DNA of 64,000 bases from Siphonodentalium dalli (taxonomy: Eukaryota > Mollusca > Scaphopoda > Gadilida > Siphonodentaliidae). Positions within the stretch are counted from its first letter, which is position 1. Each line of letters starts with the position of its first letter. The notes beneath the pieces were generated by a model. It did no database searches and had not been told where the DNA came from. It was given only the letters and a program-made list of their open reading frames with translations. This document shows, one piece after another, positions 38,196 through 50,464 of this stretch. The DNA lies in NCBI GenBank assembly GCA_032622095.1, contig CP136066.1, positions 172,795,164 through 172,859,163 of the forward strand, given 5' to 3'. Both the position numbers and the translations under genes were made by a program.

Positions 38196-38942
38196 TACTG
38201 AAAAGTTCACTGATAAAATATCAAGGCGTTAGTCTCGTGCTTGATCTTAAATGCATGAGATATAAAACCACACTTTATGATTGGGTGTATAATGCATTTC
38301 CGAAACTTAATTTCTTAGACAGCCGCACAATTATAACACTCGCACATGCACGTCCGTCGTTGTGACATCAAACAATACAAACTGTCGTACAAATTTCTCC
38401 AACACGGGTCTTCCCAATCACATTAATTTAGTCTGAATTGGATTCACTGCATGAAAATAAAAACCGGCGCCAGGACTTCTCGCCCCACAAAGAGCACGAT
38501 TACGAGAAGAGTGGAACCTCACCAAGCGTAACAATGTGTCTTCACTTCAATATCACTCGATATAACTGTATTTTAATTGTCTAATTCCATTCATGCTAGA
38601 CTTTGCTTAGACAATTTTGTCGTGGATTGCCTCTTCCCAATTGATTAGTGACTCATTCTGTAATGGTTGTTGTAAATGAACATCGATTAATGTCAGTTTA
38701 TAATGAGAGTTTATGGTGGAAATTATTGTCAAATAAGCGGCCACAACACGAAATTATCAATTTATATTTCTGCTCAGGAAGACACGTTGGTATTTATGGA
38801 AGAGTCGCCTCGTTAAATGTATAATAGACTATAAAAATCAACTCGGGCAAAATGCCGAAACGATATACATGCCATGCATCATTTGGTCGCTCCCTATAGA
38901 TGATTCGATATATTGCTTGCATGCTTATCTATTTCTACAGTA

Positions 38943-39191
38943 AATTGATTCACCCATTCAGTTATAAAAATATACAGTGGAATTACTTTTTATTCATTGG
39001 GAGGGATGTTAAGGTGATAACAGCAGACGACAGTTAAATTAAATAAGTGTAGACGGAGTCCTATTTATTTAAGGAAATGTTTAGATAATAAGTTCAACAA
39101 AGGACCTATATAAACGTTTGTTGAACTTATTATCAGAGCATTTCCGATGGGATAACTACTCATCAATGGTGCTTTAGTATGGAATGGGTTA
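38943..39191. mobile_element. Degenerate TTAA CTATACT-family MITE
   Basis: The interior carries the family's inverted pair (GATAATAAGTTCAACAAAGG and CGTTTGTTGAACTTATTATC) and a GAGGGATGTTAAG stretch. The ends have drifted (GGAATGGGTTATT on the right), so boundaries are approximate. Confidence 0.5.
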
Positions 39192-39904
39192 TTAGTTTTG
39201 TATATACACTTACTAATGCAATAGCAGTTCTGCAAATAAGTCAACTCAGTTTTCGTCCCAAATCGAATTTATAGCAGTCTCGGTTCAAGTTATTTTAAAG
39301 GGCATGCAAACTTTCCTAAAATCAAAAGTGGGCCAAAACCATCAACTCGGCCCGGAAATCCGTTCTCGTGCGGAATTGGATTATGGGATGATACACGCTT
39401 TACGTAGCTTCCGGTGTAATTATTTTTGGTTTAGCTTGCCACCCCTGATTGCTTCACAAGAGCTCAGTAACACAATTACATATCTGTCGGTCTGTCACTT
39501 TCCGTGTTGTCGTAATCCCGGACCCTCCTATCAGATTGTCAACCGAATCGGTCACGAACGCGCAACCCTCATCATTCGTCAAGTCAACCCTCACCATTCG
39601 TCAATTCATTCTGCCTGGTGACGCAAATCCTCATCATCTCAATTAATGATCTAATTTTCAACGACACCTTCGATAAAAAGGAGCACGTTGCATAAACCCA
39701 ATTACTCTACATATTCCCCAGCGCAGTAATGGAATTACTCCGGTGTTGTTCCAAGCCACATCGATCTCAACACCGTAGTATAGATCGAATCCCTACCTTG
39801 CATTGTTCTCTACTTCCGGATTGATGTAACCTGGCGAGTAGGCACTCGGCGCCCATTGTTAGGCATCGCAGACTTTTTAATGAGACAGAGTTCGTTCCCA
39901 TTAC

Positions 39905-40083
39905 CCTCCTGGATAGTAATAAAAGGCGATCATTGATCTTGTGGTTTTCGTGCCATCTGTTACCACGTGAGCGCGAAGAAATCTCCGACTCAATCTGAAT
40001 GCGCTGTCGTAGTTCCCTCGGACTGTTGATGTCTCGAGTACCAGTTTGCTTTCGCCAACTCTCCCATCGTTCTTACATGCTGA
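39905..40083 (-). CDS. Possible antisense exon inside TRIM intron 1 (unrecognised)
   Basis: On the - strand a strong polypyrimidine-AG acceptor (TTCTTGTTCTTTTTC, then TTTTCAG) is followed by 179 bp of open, CpG-bearing sequence and a possible donor (GGAGG|GTAATG). The ORF extends upstream through the pyrimidine tract. The peptide (including RVGESKLVLETS and RLSRRFLRAHVVTDG) matches no family I know. It could be an exon of a nested gene or a chance arrangement; no partner exon was found. Confidence 0.2.
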
Positions 40084-41931
40084 CTGAAAAAAGAAAAAGA
40101 ACAAGAACACATTGCAAGCAATATGTGTACAGTGTGCACATAGGGTTGGGCACCAAGTTATATGGAACGTATGACAGCCCAGCCCCTCTGCCATGGATAA
40201 ACAGATGCTATTGAATGTACTTTTATACTGGTTCCTATAGTTTCTTAGTGAACGATATGTGCGTTGGCTGATGTCTTTTTGCTTGCACGACTGTATTGAC
40301 ATGTCATTTACATGTAGATCAAATTTTAAGGGCGCGTTTGGCATCCACCGTGACCATGCCTCCACGTGTATTCAGAAATAAGAAATAACTAGGTATAATA
40401 GTTTAATATTATCGGAAGTTCGCCAAGAATTGGAAAACTCGAAAAAATATATATTGATTTATTTCTACCAACTGGTCCATATATAATCTTGTTGTGTGGA
40501 ATATAACAGTTCGAAGTAGTGATATTGAAGTAACTCATCATGTTAGAGGAAAGAGATCAAAGGATTTCTCTTTGGTATCAGAGCTTGAAGTTTACTTCAA
40601 GCGTGATGCAACGAATTGGACTATCATTCCACTCCCAATTAACATTGTACTGCATGAGAGTATTCGCTAAAAAACACAAACTCGGATCGTTGCACTATGT
40701 GCAACAGCTGCATCAAACAATCAAAGTCGAGGGTGTCATTTCACTCACGATTTAACACCGCTCTCTTAACTTTCTTACATAACATGGATGAGATTCACAA
40801 ACCGTCGGCTCTATTAGCAATATGGGAATCGCGTTATCATGGCATTCATCGTGCTTCCCGGGCGATAGATATCACTCTAACTACCCAGACACGACGCCAA
40901 CATGCACCTGAGTACAAGACAAGACAAACACTAAATCGGAACACGAGTAGTCGTCTGCTCACAAATAGGTTTAAAACTTGACGTTTAAAGAGCACGAACT
41001 TGTGAAGTCTGACAACAACCCTCCGGGGAGGGAACGGGGAGTTATGATACTACCGCTGTTATTAGTGTTGGAGGCACGCGCCTCGTTTGCGTGTTGTGGT
41101 CGTTAGATATTCTTGATGTATTTATCACTCGGGGCACCATGGCGATTCGTGCCGAGACTGGTTCTGAAAATGCACCTTTAGTCATCGGTCGAATGGCGCC
41201 AGACATGTTTGTGAAAAGATAGTGAAATTACCTAAATGTATATCTCCTGCACGCTGTTATCTCTTCTGTATATCTCTCGTAATTACGAAGAATTGGTTGA
41301 ACAAACAGACCGAGCTTTCAGAGATTCCGCTCACAATTCATTACCGGGACTTACCGAGCGTTTCGTTTCGTTTTAGGTATTCCGATAAGAATCGGAAGGT
41401 AGATTTCATATCCGAGTTCATCTTGATGTCTGCTAAGAGTGCCGATGATTTGATCTCCGGACTTGGTATCGCAGCAGTAAGATGCCGATATCAGTCGCCT
41501 CCGATGAGACAATCAGATATACTAACATGATCGGACTTCAAAGGGTCCAGTCTGGGTGTTCACTTTCTACTGGTGCCGTAAATCCGAAATATGAATGATG
41601 CACTAGGGTGCAACACACTTCCACTAATAGCCATATAATATTCCCTCTCACTGTCGTTGGAATTTGCCATTCAAGAATACACATGACAGCATATCCTCAA
41701 CGTTAAGAAGATAAAAAAAATCATATTAGCAAAATTAATGCTTTCTGCATGTAGATTCGCTTTCGAAATTGAGAATACGGCACAGCGTTTTGCCATATAC
41801 TGCAGGCAAAAACAGACCAGTTGACAGGTACTCTATACATCCAGACCAAACAAGTATATAAATGCAGATACGATTTCACAAGCTTCGCCCGTATATGCGC
41901 CAAAATTAATTTTACGATAATTTCTTTTCAG
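40084..41931. other. Intron 1, last part
   Basis: No exon is recognised apart from the acceptor of exon 2 at its end (TTTCTTTTCAG). Frames of 71-102 codons here lack recognisable motifs. Confidence 0.45.
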
Positions 41932-42027
41932 GGTGAATTATCACAGAATCTACAGTATTTGTCAGAGCGAGCGAAGTCGGGGACGGAATTTGTGCATCGG
42001 TTAAAGACTATGATCGACCGAATACCG
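41932..42027 (+). CDS. TRIM9: TRIM9/TRIM67-like, second coding exon (coiled coil, 96 bp)
   Basis: 32 codons in phase 0 follow the acceptor TTTCAG and end at CCG|GTAAGT. The peptide begins GELSQNLQYLSERAKSGTEF, which continues exon 1 (ending LCKTQK) just as the TRIM9 coiled coil follows B-box 2 in vertebrates (SQL.Q.L..LS.RAK). A 96-bp exon at this point is the usual TRIM gene structure. The coiled coil mediates antiparallel dimerisation. Intron 1 before it is about 28.9 kb. Confidence 0.93.
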
Positions 42028-42098
42028 GTAAGTTGTTACATCTTAAAAGGAAATGTCACCTTTTGCTAATATTATCCCGGTTTGGACAGTGAACATTA

Positions 42099-42533
42099 TT
42101 AAAGGCCCACTTAATTTTCGAATGAACAGATTACGTTATACACAACATATCCCATATTATATACCGTTTGGAAGAGGAACCAGAAATATATCTATTCCAC
42201 CAGAATACGGAACAGCTGTGGCCTTGGAGTGTCCACCAAGTGATAGAGGTTCTCAGATTCAATCCAAGACTTCGCCCCTTTGTTAACCCAGAATGCATCA
42301 TAATTCAAACTAAGAGATAGAGTTATTCCCCTTCCAGTGAGAATAATCGACTTTATAGTACAGTCTGGATCAAAATTAATCACAGAACACATCTCAGTAC
42401 CTCGACAAAAACAATGTTCCCAGTTTATTCGACCGGATCAATAATGATTTGGAGCTTCCTCTTCAGATGGTTTTAATATGGAATATGTTGTATATAATGT
42501 CATCTGGTGGTTCGAAAATTAAGTGGGCCTTAA
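42099..42533. mobile_element. MITE with TTAAAGGCCCACTTAATTTT inverted ends, in intron 2
   Basis: Ends are TTAAAGGCCCACTTAATTTT, then CGAA, and TTCGAAAATTAAGTGGGCCT, then TAA. The GGGGAATAACTC-type secondary inverted pair is present in reverse. It begins only 72 bp past the exon 2 donor and belongs to the same family as 8309-8774. Confidence 0.82.
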
Positions 42534-42563
42534 ATCAAATAGAGAGAGAGAGAGAGCATATAT

Positions 42564-42945
42564 CCCTTTACCCAACAGAACGGCCCTGTGCCAATGCATT
42601 CTCTTATATATGCGAGTCGACCATAGGTCGCCTCGCATATATAAGAGAATGCATTGGCTTAACACATTAAAAATTATAAAATTGTTAAAGAATGTAAGAA
42701 AAAATGGTAAAAAAAAAATTTGTTTAGGCCAATGCATTCTCTTATATATGCGAGGCGACCTATGGTCGACTCGCATATATAAGAGAATGCATTGGCACAG
42801 GGCATAACTGTAACTATCACAATGTGGTCAAGGAGCCGGTTCCAACGATATCCATATTTGTATGGTTCTATTGAGACAGACCGAAGATATTTTAGGCTGT
42901 GGAAGCTTTATTTGGCCGGTTTTGGCCGATTTGTTGGGTAAAGGG
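42564..42945. mobile_element. CCCTTTACCCAACAG MITE with two hairpins, flanked by ATAT instead of TTAA
   Basis: It is nearly identical in plan to 15982-16381, with hairpins at 42590-42658 and 42728-42796. The left flank reads CATATAT then CCCTTT and the right reads AAAGGG then ATATAG, so a 4-bp ATAT duplication takes the place of TTAA. An (AG)n run and the element at 42099-42533 lie immediately to its left. Confidence 0.85.
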
Positions 42946-43653
42946 ATATAGATGCGTCGCACATTACCATCGACTGCACAAACGCATCGGGAAATTGTTC
43001 TCCTATATGCAGGATGTGACCGTTGACATTCACTGCAGCATGATTTCGACGCCCCTCTGCGCCATAATGAAAATGAGATTATTTTTTGTCCGAGACGTTG
43101 GTTTAAATTGTATATCCTAGATGTGTAGGCGATTACACCAAGTGAGTATAGCGGATGTAAATTCTCCAGCAAAATAACTGTCAAATTACAAGTATGCTCA
43201 TTGAAAGTTGAAACTGGCAGAAAAGTATATACGTTTATATATCAATTTCGACCCTTATATCTCGTGGAATTTTATAATTTGAGCTATTGCTATTAAAGAA
43301 AAGAAGGGCAATGCAGCTTGAAGGACTTCAGTCGAGAAATATTCATTGGCGAAAAGAGACATATATATTTCCTATAACCACTAACTGCTCTTGAAAAATG
43401 TTCATTAGCTTCTGGCAAAAGTGAAAACAGTTCCATTTATATCTTAGAATTATGACAAGTGGCCACTTGTTGGTGAGAATACGTCGGTGCCAATTTGATA
43501 TTACTCTTGTCTCACTTGAGAATTATTGGATCTGCACGAGAAACAGCATCATGTTTAATGTATTGGATTGTGCAGAATGTGTTATATCAAGGTATTTCCA
43601 TGTTTATTGGGTACCCCAGTCGTTAAGACCGCACGTGTAAATTGTTTGCTATA
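42946..43653. other. Intron 2, no exon seen
   Basis: Only AT-rich sequence and short unsupported frames are visible. Confidence 0.5.
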
Positions 43654-43909
43654 TTAACCCTTTCTATACTAAATGGATTCTCCCATCAGTTATACAAGTA
43701 TACATTGGAATGGTATATTATAAATCTAGAGGTTTTTTCAGAAAAAAAATAAGCAGTTGGCAGATAATAGAAGTATATACTGAAGGAGCCTGTTTATTGG
43801 CGGGAAATGTTCAAATATTAAGATCAACAAACGTTTCTTGAACTTATTATATGAACATTTCATAAGGGATAACTAATCGTCATTGATTATTTGGTATAGA
43901 AAGGGTTAA
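43654..43909. mobile_element. piggyBac-like MITE (TTAA CCCTTTCTATACTAAATGG), best copy
   Basis: TTAA at both ends; left CCCTTTCTATACTAAATGG, right TTTGGTATAGAAAGGG. The interior inverted pair is AATGTTCAAATATTAAG and CTTATTATATGAACATTTC. The ends and TTAA target fit piggyBac. Relatives: 19550-19809, 21984-22250, 38943-39191. Confidence 0.82.
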
Positions 43910-45725
43910 CCCGTATCACATATATATAGTGGAAGGGACAATGTGGCGAGAACATAAACTCATGCGTTCGTAATTGTATAATTACAGATACCGACGTAAT
44001 TTCAGATATTACATAAGACCGCATACTGTTTTATATTTTCTAAACACATGTATACTGTTTAATGCAACATGCACAGACAACTGACTTCAGTCATATCGTG
44101 ATGAATAAACGAGATTTGTGTATGGACGCCAATACATTGTAGTGGCAGCCATACTCGGACAAGAACGGGCGTCTTGAATGTTTGCTCTTCAAAAAGTTTC
44201 TCAACATCCGCTGTCTGTCTTCGTGCTCCAAAGTGCCTGTAGGATGCATGTCCTGACTCATCGCGGAGAAGTACACGGTCTCCCGCGTTCTGCTCTGAAG
44301 ATATATTTCCGGTTTCGTCTATTTACGACGCTAAGAGTATGTCAGAAACGAAACGCAACATGTATCCGTTCTGCAAATATTGATTTTGAAAGCTTTTCCA
44401 TTGTAAATCAAGTGGAAATCTTAAATAAATTGGTGTTTATCTCTGGTTGTCAATGAATGTTCCTGAGCCTCGTGCAATCGATCAGTCAGCAATGGACTAG
44501 CCACTGTCGATTCAATTTATTCTTCCATTGCGTGCGCGCCCGTTCCCGGGTCCGCGTTTTAGACATGGTCTCTATTGATGGATTGGCATGGTAGTTCTTT
44601 AGATTGATCTTTAGTTTGAGATTTATGCCTCGTTCTGATGATCATTAGTTGTAAAATAAATAGACTTGTCGAGTTGGGATATCGGTTGGTGGATATCATG
44701 GCATGTATACGACCTCTGATGCAACCATATACTTGGTTTTATATAGTAACTCCGTATAAGGTAGCGTGACCTCGTGACCGCTCACAATAATTATCACGCG
44801 TGATATACCGACTTCATGTTCATTAACAGACCTGTTGCTACAGCTATAAAGGAAATGGAATTCTGCTACACTAGTCCATAAATAACATAGGAAACAATCG
44901 AAGAGCCTATCGTATTCAATACATGCGTGGGCATATTGGAAGTTGACCCGTTAATTATATAGATCATTCCAATGTACACTGTTTAACTGACTGGGATAAT
45001 CCAAGGGCTAACTATATAAGCATGATTACTAGCGTGTATTCAATAACAATTTCTCAACTGAAAATTGAAAAGTTTCCGAATTTATAAGACGAAATTTCTG
45101 AAGTATACAGAAGATACATTTTCATACCACCAAGTTTGAAAAGTTCTGAAATTAAAAAAAAAATCTTCACGCAAGCCTAGAAAGGGCTTCCACTGTTAGC
45201 AGTGTTAAAACATAATCTTTTCTTCTTTTTTTGGCCTGTATCTGAAAACATGGAACTTCATAATCACCATCGAAGACAGACTTGGGTTTTGTTGAATCGT
45301 GATGTGACCATCATGAGCGATGTGAGTTGGTCTAAGTCTATAAAATGGAATTGATCATTTTAGCGCCTTGTAAATTATTATAACTCCTCAAAACGTCGTA
45401 TTAGGTTGGAAATTTCCAACAGTGAGAAAGTTCGAGAGTCGGAATGGACTGCAAATGGAATTTCTCGAACTATAGGACATTTCGGTCTGTTTCACTTCAA
45501 GGGGGTAGAGTTGGTAATTCCAATGAGGACACCTCCAACTGAGAGGATAGGACTTTACAAAAGCCCCTAACTTGTTTCCCAATCCTCTTTTGAATACTTT
45601 ATATTTGTATGTCATGTCTATGTATTGTTTGTAATTTTGATCTCTTTAGTTCTAATAAAATAGTGCTTAAACTAACAGAGATACCCCTAGTCATGTCCCT
45701 GCACGGAGAACATTTTTATTTATAG
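43910..45725. other. Intron 2, remainder
   Basis: No exon is recognised before the exon 3 acceptor (TTTTTATTTATAG). Frames up to 92 codons (44178) have no domain. An AATAAA near 45654 has no linked coding sequence. Confidence 0.45.
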
Positions 45726-45959
45726 TGTAACTGTATGGAGTTTGAGACGTTAGTGGTGGCTCAATGCGATCAGCTCGTCGAGACAATAAAGCGCCGGAAA
45801 CAGGAACTCCTGCAGAACATCAATCACGAAAAGGAAATGAAGATGTGCATACTAAAGGAGCAGGTCGCTCACTGCACCAGTCTAATACAGCGGTCCACCG
45901 GTCTACTACAGTACTGCATAGAGGTTCTTAAAGAAAGCGACCCGGCATCGTTTATGCAG
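45726..45959 (+). CDS. TRIM9: TRIM9/TRIM67-like, third coding exon (coiled coil, 234 bp)
   Basis: 78 codons, phase 0, from acceptor TTTATAG to donor CAG|GTATGT. The peptide begins CNCMEFETLVVAQCDQLVET, continues KRRKQELLQNINHEKEMK, and has HCTSLIQRSTGLLQYCIEVL then KESDPASF. It aligns closely with the TRIM9 coiled-coil segment containing VAQCD, RRK..LL, HCT...TTGL..YC.EV.KE.DP..F. The 234-bp size is the classic TRIM exon. The 399 residues from exons 1-3 end before the COS box, FN3 and SPRY domains, which must be encoded downstream. Confidence 0.95.
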
Positions 45960-47178
45960 GTATGTCTGGATCATGTCGCCCAATATGTTCGACCTGAAAC
46001 ACATTAAGGGGACCTCAACTGAAAAACAAATTCTGTCTAATCAAAAATTTCAATTAACAGCGCGCAAGTTGGCCATCCGTAAACTATCATGCATAACAAT
46101 ATTGAAGGTGCCAATGTATTTGGATAAGAATTTCCAACAACTGCATTTAACATGAGAAAAAGTTATCCCAAATTGAACGCTCTTAATGAATTTTGATCAT
46201 GCACCCATTGTTCTTCACAAAATGGGCATGATGATGAGGTTATCGACATGACCAGAAATCATCGACTCAAAGTGAAACGGTGTCTACTACATTTTTAAAT
46301 ATATTACATACACGCTTTTCACTTTGTGTGTCTTGTCTCCACATGGAAGCATAGGAATTATAGACTAAACCACAATATCTAAAGCATTCAACCCGGGATA
46401 TTGATATTACTAAAAGACAACCAGAGAAATGTTATTTCCGTTGGATCTGAATCTTTTATGGATTCTGATTTTGAAGCTTATACTTTTCTGGTGTATTTAT
46501 CGATCGGCGTCTGGTGTCGACCTCCGTAATGTAAGCGATACTATAATCGTACTCAGGGGACGGTGCGGGCCGCCTCTAATGTTTCCGGAACGAGTTCTAC
46601 AGTTTCGCGGAATATCACGGACCATTGCTCGTGCCATATACTCATTTGGAAATTGATACATTGCGGAATGTTTGGTGGCAAAGTTCGGCACGATTTATAT
46701 GAATTCCAGACGTGTCACGTCACGTCCTCGGCGCTCAAATTGAATTTCAATAGCTTTCTCCTTCTCATCAGTCAGTCCATTTCTGGCAGCCTCTTTCTTT
46801 ATCATCTAAATACCCCATACCATCGAAGACAAAGCACCAAGAACGTCATACTTGTATAGAACGTGTAGTTAAGGAGGTGTCTATATGTGCGTGACTTCGT
46901 ATACGTTGAACACTCTGTAAAGGTATCCATTATCTGAAACCCAATTTTCCATTCGTTGTGTCATCTTGACTGATCGAATAAATTTGATTGCAGCTATATG
47001 GGCCTATATATATCGTACTGCTGTTCGTCTATCTAATCTGGCGTTTTCTCTAGTTTACTTCGGAAGACCTGAGTTTGTGTGTGATTGATAATGTAAATGT
47101 CTGGCACCTTTCTGTACTTTCGTCGAATGATATTGCAATTTTCCGAGCAGTATTCAACTACATTTGGAAATTTATACG
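45960..47178. other. Intron 3 (starts here), no exon seen
   Basis: Frames of up to 98 codons have no domain. No COS, FN3 or SPRY coding sequence is recognised. Confidence 0.5.
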
Positions 47179-47402
47179 CCCTGTCACTAACTCGCGGCCG
47201 TATTGGATCCACCAGGTCCGGTTCTGTGGTTTCGTAGATTCATCCAGCCCCGGTTCCGTGGTTTTAGTGCTACGGGTCAAAGTTTTTGGAGTAGCATTTC
47301 CATATATGGAGCTATTGAATTATTCATGACTTCCATATATGGAAGTAAAACCACGGAACCGGACCTGGTGGATTCAATATGGCTGCGAGTTAGTGACAGG
47401 GT
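47179..47402. mobile_element. Fold-back element with long inverted ends
   Basis: The left arm CCCTGTCACTAACTCGC..., including CCACCAGGTCCGGTTC, pairs with the right arm GAACCGGACCTGGTGG...GCGAGTTAGTGACAGGG. A partial copy of the arm (CCCCGGTTCCGTGGTTTTA) is repeated in the left half. The loop holds CCATATATGG twice. It may be one copy of a wider family, but no other copy is in the window. Confidence 0.7.
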
Positions 47403-47474
47403 GTATTATATATTAATAAAGAGGACATTACAAAGGCAACTGGTTATTTGATAACTATTGTTCTACGAATTGTT

Positions 47475-47727
47475 TTAACCCTTTGAGTGCCAGGTCCGAT
47501 TTTTGTATCAACCCATATACCCTGTGCCAATGCATTCTCTTATATATGCGAGTCGACCATAGGTCGCCTCGCATATATAAGAGAATGCATTGGCCTAACA
47601 ATTATTTTTTTTATTTTATTTTTTTTTTATTTTTTACAATTTTAATAATTTATTCTTATATTCTTTAACAGACTTATTTTGTAAGTTTAGGGCCGATGAG
47701 ATCGGCCCCTGGCAATCAAAGGGTTAA
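47475..47727. mobile_element. piggyBac-like MITE (TTAA CCCTTTGAGTGCCAGG) with one hairpin
   Basis: Reverse-oriented sibling of 5783-6040, including GGGCCGATGAGATCGGCCCC and the 69-bp hairpin (47526-47594). TTAA is intact at both ends. Confidence 0.85.
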
Positions 47728-49578
47728 TATTCTAACAACTATAAATTATATATAGTATATATTTTTGGATGATTGTTAGCTAATTTGCAGCTTTATTTTC
47801 AATAAATTAGCTAATGGTAATAGTTTGGATATGTCCGTAGTCCATGATATAAGCGCATGCATTCGCATCTTTGCTCGTAATTCTTTTCAGAAAATGGAAA
47901 CAATTAATTCAGCAAACGTAGCATTGGTTACTGTGTCTATATATACACGGCTTGCATGTGTCAACATCCCAGCCATCATAACATGCTCGAGTTGCTTTTT
48001 CAATCTGCCAGTTTCCAGCATGTGTCGAAATGTAACAAATGCTAAACGCTGGGGCGATTATTCCATGTTCAAGTCATTAAATTCAGTCACCTGTCAATAC
48101 GTGGCAGGGTGTCTGTAAGTGCGTTGTAATAAACGAATGTACAATGCAACCGCCAGCTGTGTGGAATGGTCCTGTCGCTGCGCATGTTTGTGTAAGCATT
48201 CTGTAGAAATGCTTAAGTCTGCCAATGGTCAAGTCACTCGTGGTTCAAATGATTTGCAGCTTTCTGTCAAAGAGAGTTGTCGTTCTTAATCACTGATGAA
48301 ATCTGCGACACGAGACTTGTACTGGGTGGTCTGTTCCTTTTGCGTATTCTCCGCACCGAGTGACGCCAACCGTTACGTCTATATGCACCGGCCCTGCTAT
48401 ATTTGCCTTTATGGTAAATTGTTCTGTTGTTTGTCTGCCGTTGTGAGATTAGATAATGCGACGAATATGTTAGAGCCTTAGATTTGTCGCCAACTTTATC
48501 TCTTACTATTGTGATCATGAACGCGTAACAATCAAAACTACTTGGCGACTTGTTTGCCAATTAAAATGGTCCTCATATCTGAAAATTCCCCATTGTAAGA
48601 GGATCGTGCGACTAACAGAAAAATACTGATATACCCAACATATGTCTGCATCTCCCGAGCTTATCTCGACAACCCTGTGTGAAACACGTATACTTTTCGC
48701 ACTTGTCAGCAAATATTACCATATATCAATACAAAACGGTTACCCGTCGGGCGCGGAAGAACAAAACACAGGTATACCATTACAATGGGTAAATACCAAA
48801 GCAATGCGGACTTCCCGAAGTTAAAAGAAATCAAAACAGGTCATTGCATTAGATGATGATAGGGGCAAGACATCAACTAGTACCCCTCGCTGAAAGGTAA
48901 ACAACTGAACAGAATGCCTTGACAATTAACAGCATGTTGGGATAGTCTCTCGGCTACCTGATATGTATCGAACAATGGGCTGAGAATACCATTCGCCCTG
49001 GAGTTCGGAAAATGATAGCGTACATCTCACCGGGTATCGGCTCTGAATAACACAGACTTCTTTTGAAATATCAGTAGGTTATGCCATATTAAGCAAAGAT
49101 ATAACATTAGAATTCAACCCTTTGTCGTTGATTTTTGGAGCGGGATAAATTAGTGACTTTTTTCCATGGCCACTGCTAGTTAGTACTATATTTCGATTGA
49201 ATGTTTAGAGGTTTACAAATACACACATTGATCGTGATTGAACACAATGAAATTTACGTGGAGGTCATTTCTGTTTCTGACTCAAATGTTATGTATATAT
49301 ATAGAGAAGGAGTCCTATGTGAGTGAAAGGGGGTCTCATACATTCCATCGCCATTTCCCTTCGTCAGTGCCTGTGATAACAAATATATTATATATAAGCT
49401 AAAGTGACACAATTTGACTATGCGATTGCCCAAATTCCATTTTTTACAGCATGCATGGTAATAAAGTGACCCATTCAAATGTGTATAGCTGATTTGAATA
49501 TGCATATCAAGCTGACAAAGTTGGCATACCGTATATGGTTATAAGCACTCCGTTTGTTATAGTTGCGGGTTCTGTCAG
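47728..49578. other. Intron 3, no exon seen
   Basis: Short frames up to 97 codons on both strands without a domain. No repeat structure was recognised. Confidence 0.45.
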
Positions 49579-49978
49579 TTAACCCTTTACCCAACAAACC
49601 GGCCAAAACCGGCCAAATAAAGCTTCAACAGCCTAAATTATCTTCGGTCTGTCTCAATAGAACCATACAAATATGGATATCATTGGAACCGGCTCATTGA
49701 CCACATTGTGATGGTTACAGTTATGCCCTGTGCCAATGCATTCTCTTATATATGCGAGTCGACCATAGGTCGCCTCGCATATATAAGAGAATGCATTGGC
49801 CTAAAAAAAATCTTTTTTTAACACTTTTTACCATTTTTTCTTACATTCTTTAACAATTTTATAATTTTTAATGTGTTAAGCCAATGCATTCTCTTATATA
49901 TGCGAGGCGACCTATGGTCGACTCGCATATATAAGAGAATGCATTGGCACAGGGCCCTTCTGTTGGGTAAAGGGTTAA
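49579..49978. mobile_element. piggyBac-like MITE (TTAA CCCTTTACCCAACA) with two hairpins
   Basis: 400 bp between TTAA copies and in reverse orientation to 15982-16381. Hairpins lie at 49732-49800 and 49880-49948. The left third has CCGGCCAAAACCGGCC. Confidence 0.88.
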
Positions 49979-50464
49979 TGGTAGAACCAGAAGAAGGCAC
50001 CCACTCGTATATTTATATATGTACATCATCTGCGACATGAGCATTCCTGCGTAAGTTTATGTGTTTCCATGGAACCGCGCCGTCGCTTGACGCATATAAC
50101 CACTCGCTGTGACTACCCACATGAGAGCCCCAATTGATGAGAAGTATAGCGTGGTCTATGATTACCTTTTGTATGTTACCTTCCATTATCGGTTTATCAC
50201 TCAGGTTTCAAATCAGTATCCAATACAGAAACAGCAGCCCGTATGACAATGATACGATACATTCCGCCACAGATATTACTCCTTGACGTCATGATATATC
50301 GAATTCATATTTCACCGGGAGACACTTTTCGATCGGGTGTTTGATATCCCCCGTCATGATACCTAGTCGTAAACATCATTTACAAGGTTGCATAATTATC
50401 ATCATATTCCGATCTATGTGGAGGCGTTGGGTGCGGGAATACATTCCCAGTGGGGAAAAAATGA

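Noticed and set aside
39304-39621. 105-codon frame
   Set aside because: No domain, no splice signals that extend it, no repeat or family match by eye.
42519-42807. Overlapping frames with CILLYMR...RIYKRMHW peptides
   Set aside because: These are the 69-bp hairpin read in frame; the same peptides recur at every hairpin and change with orientation.
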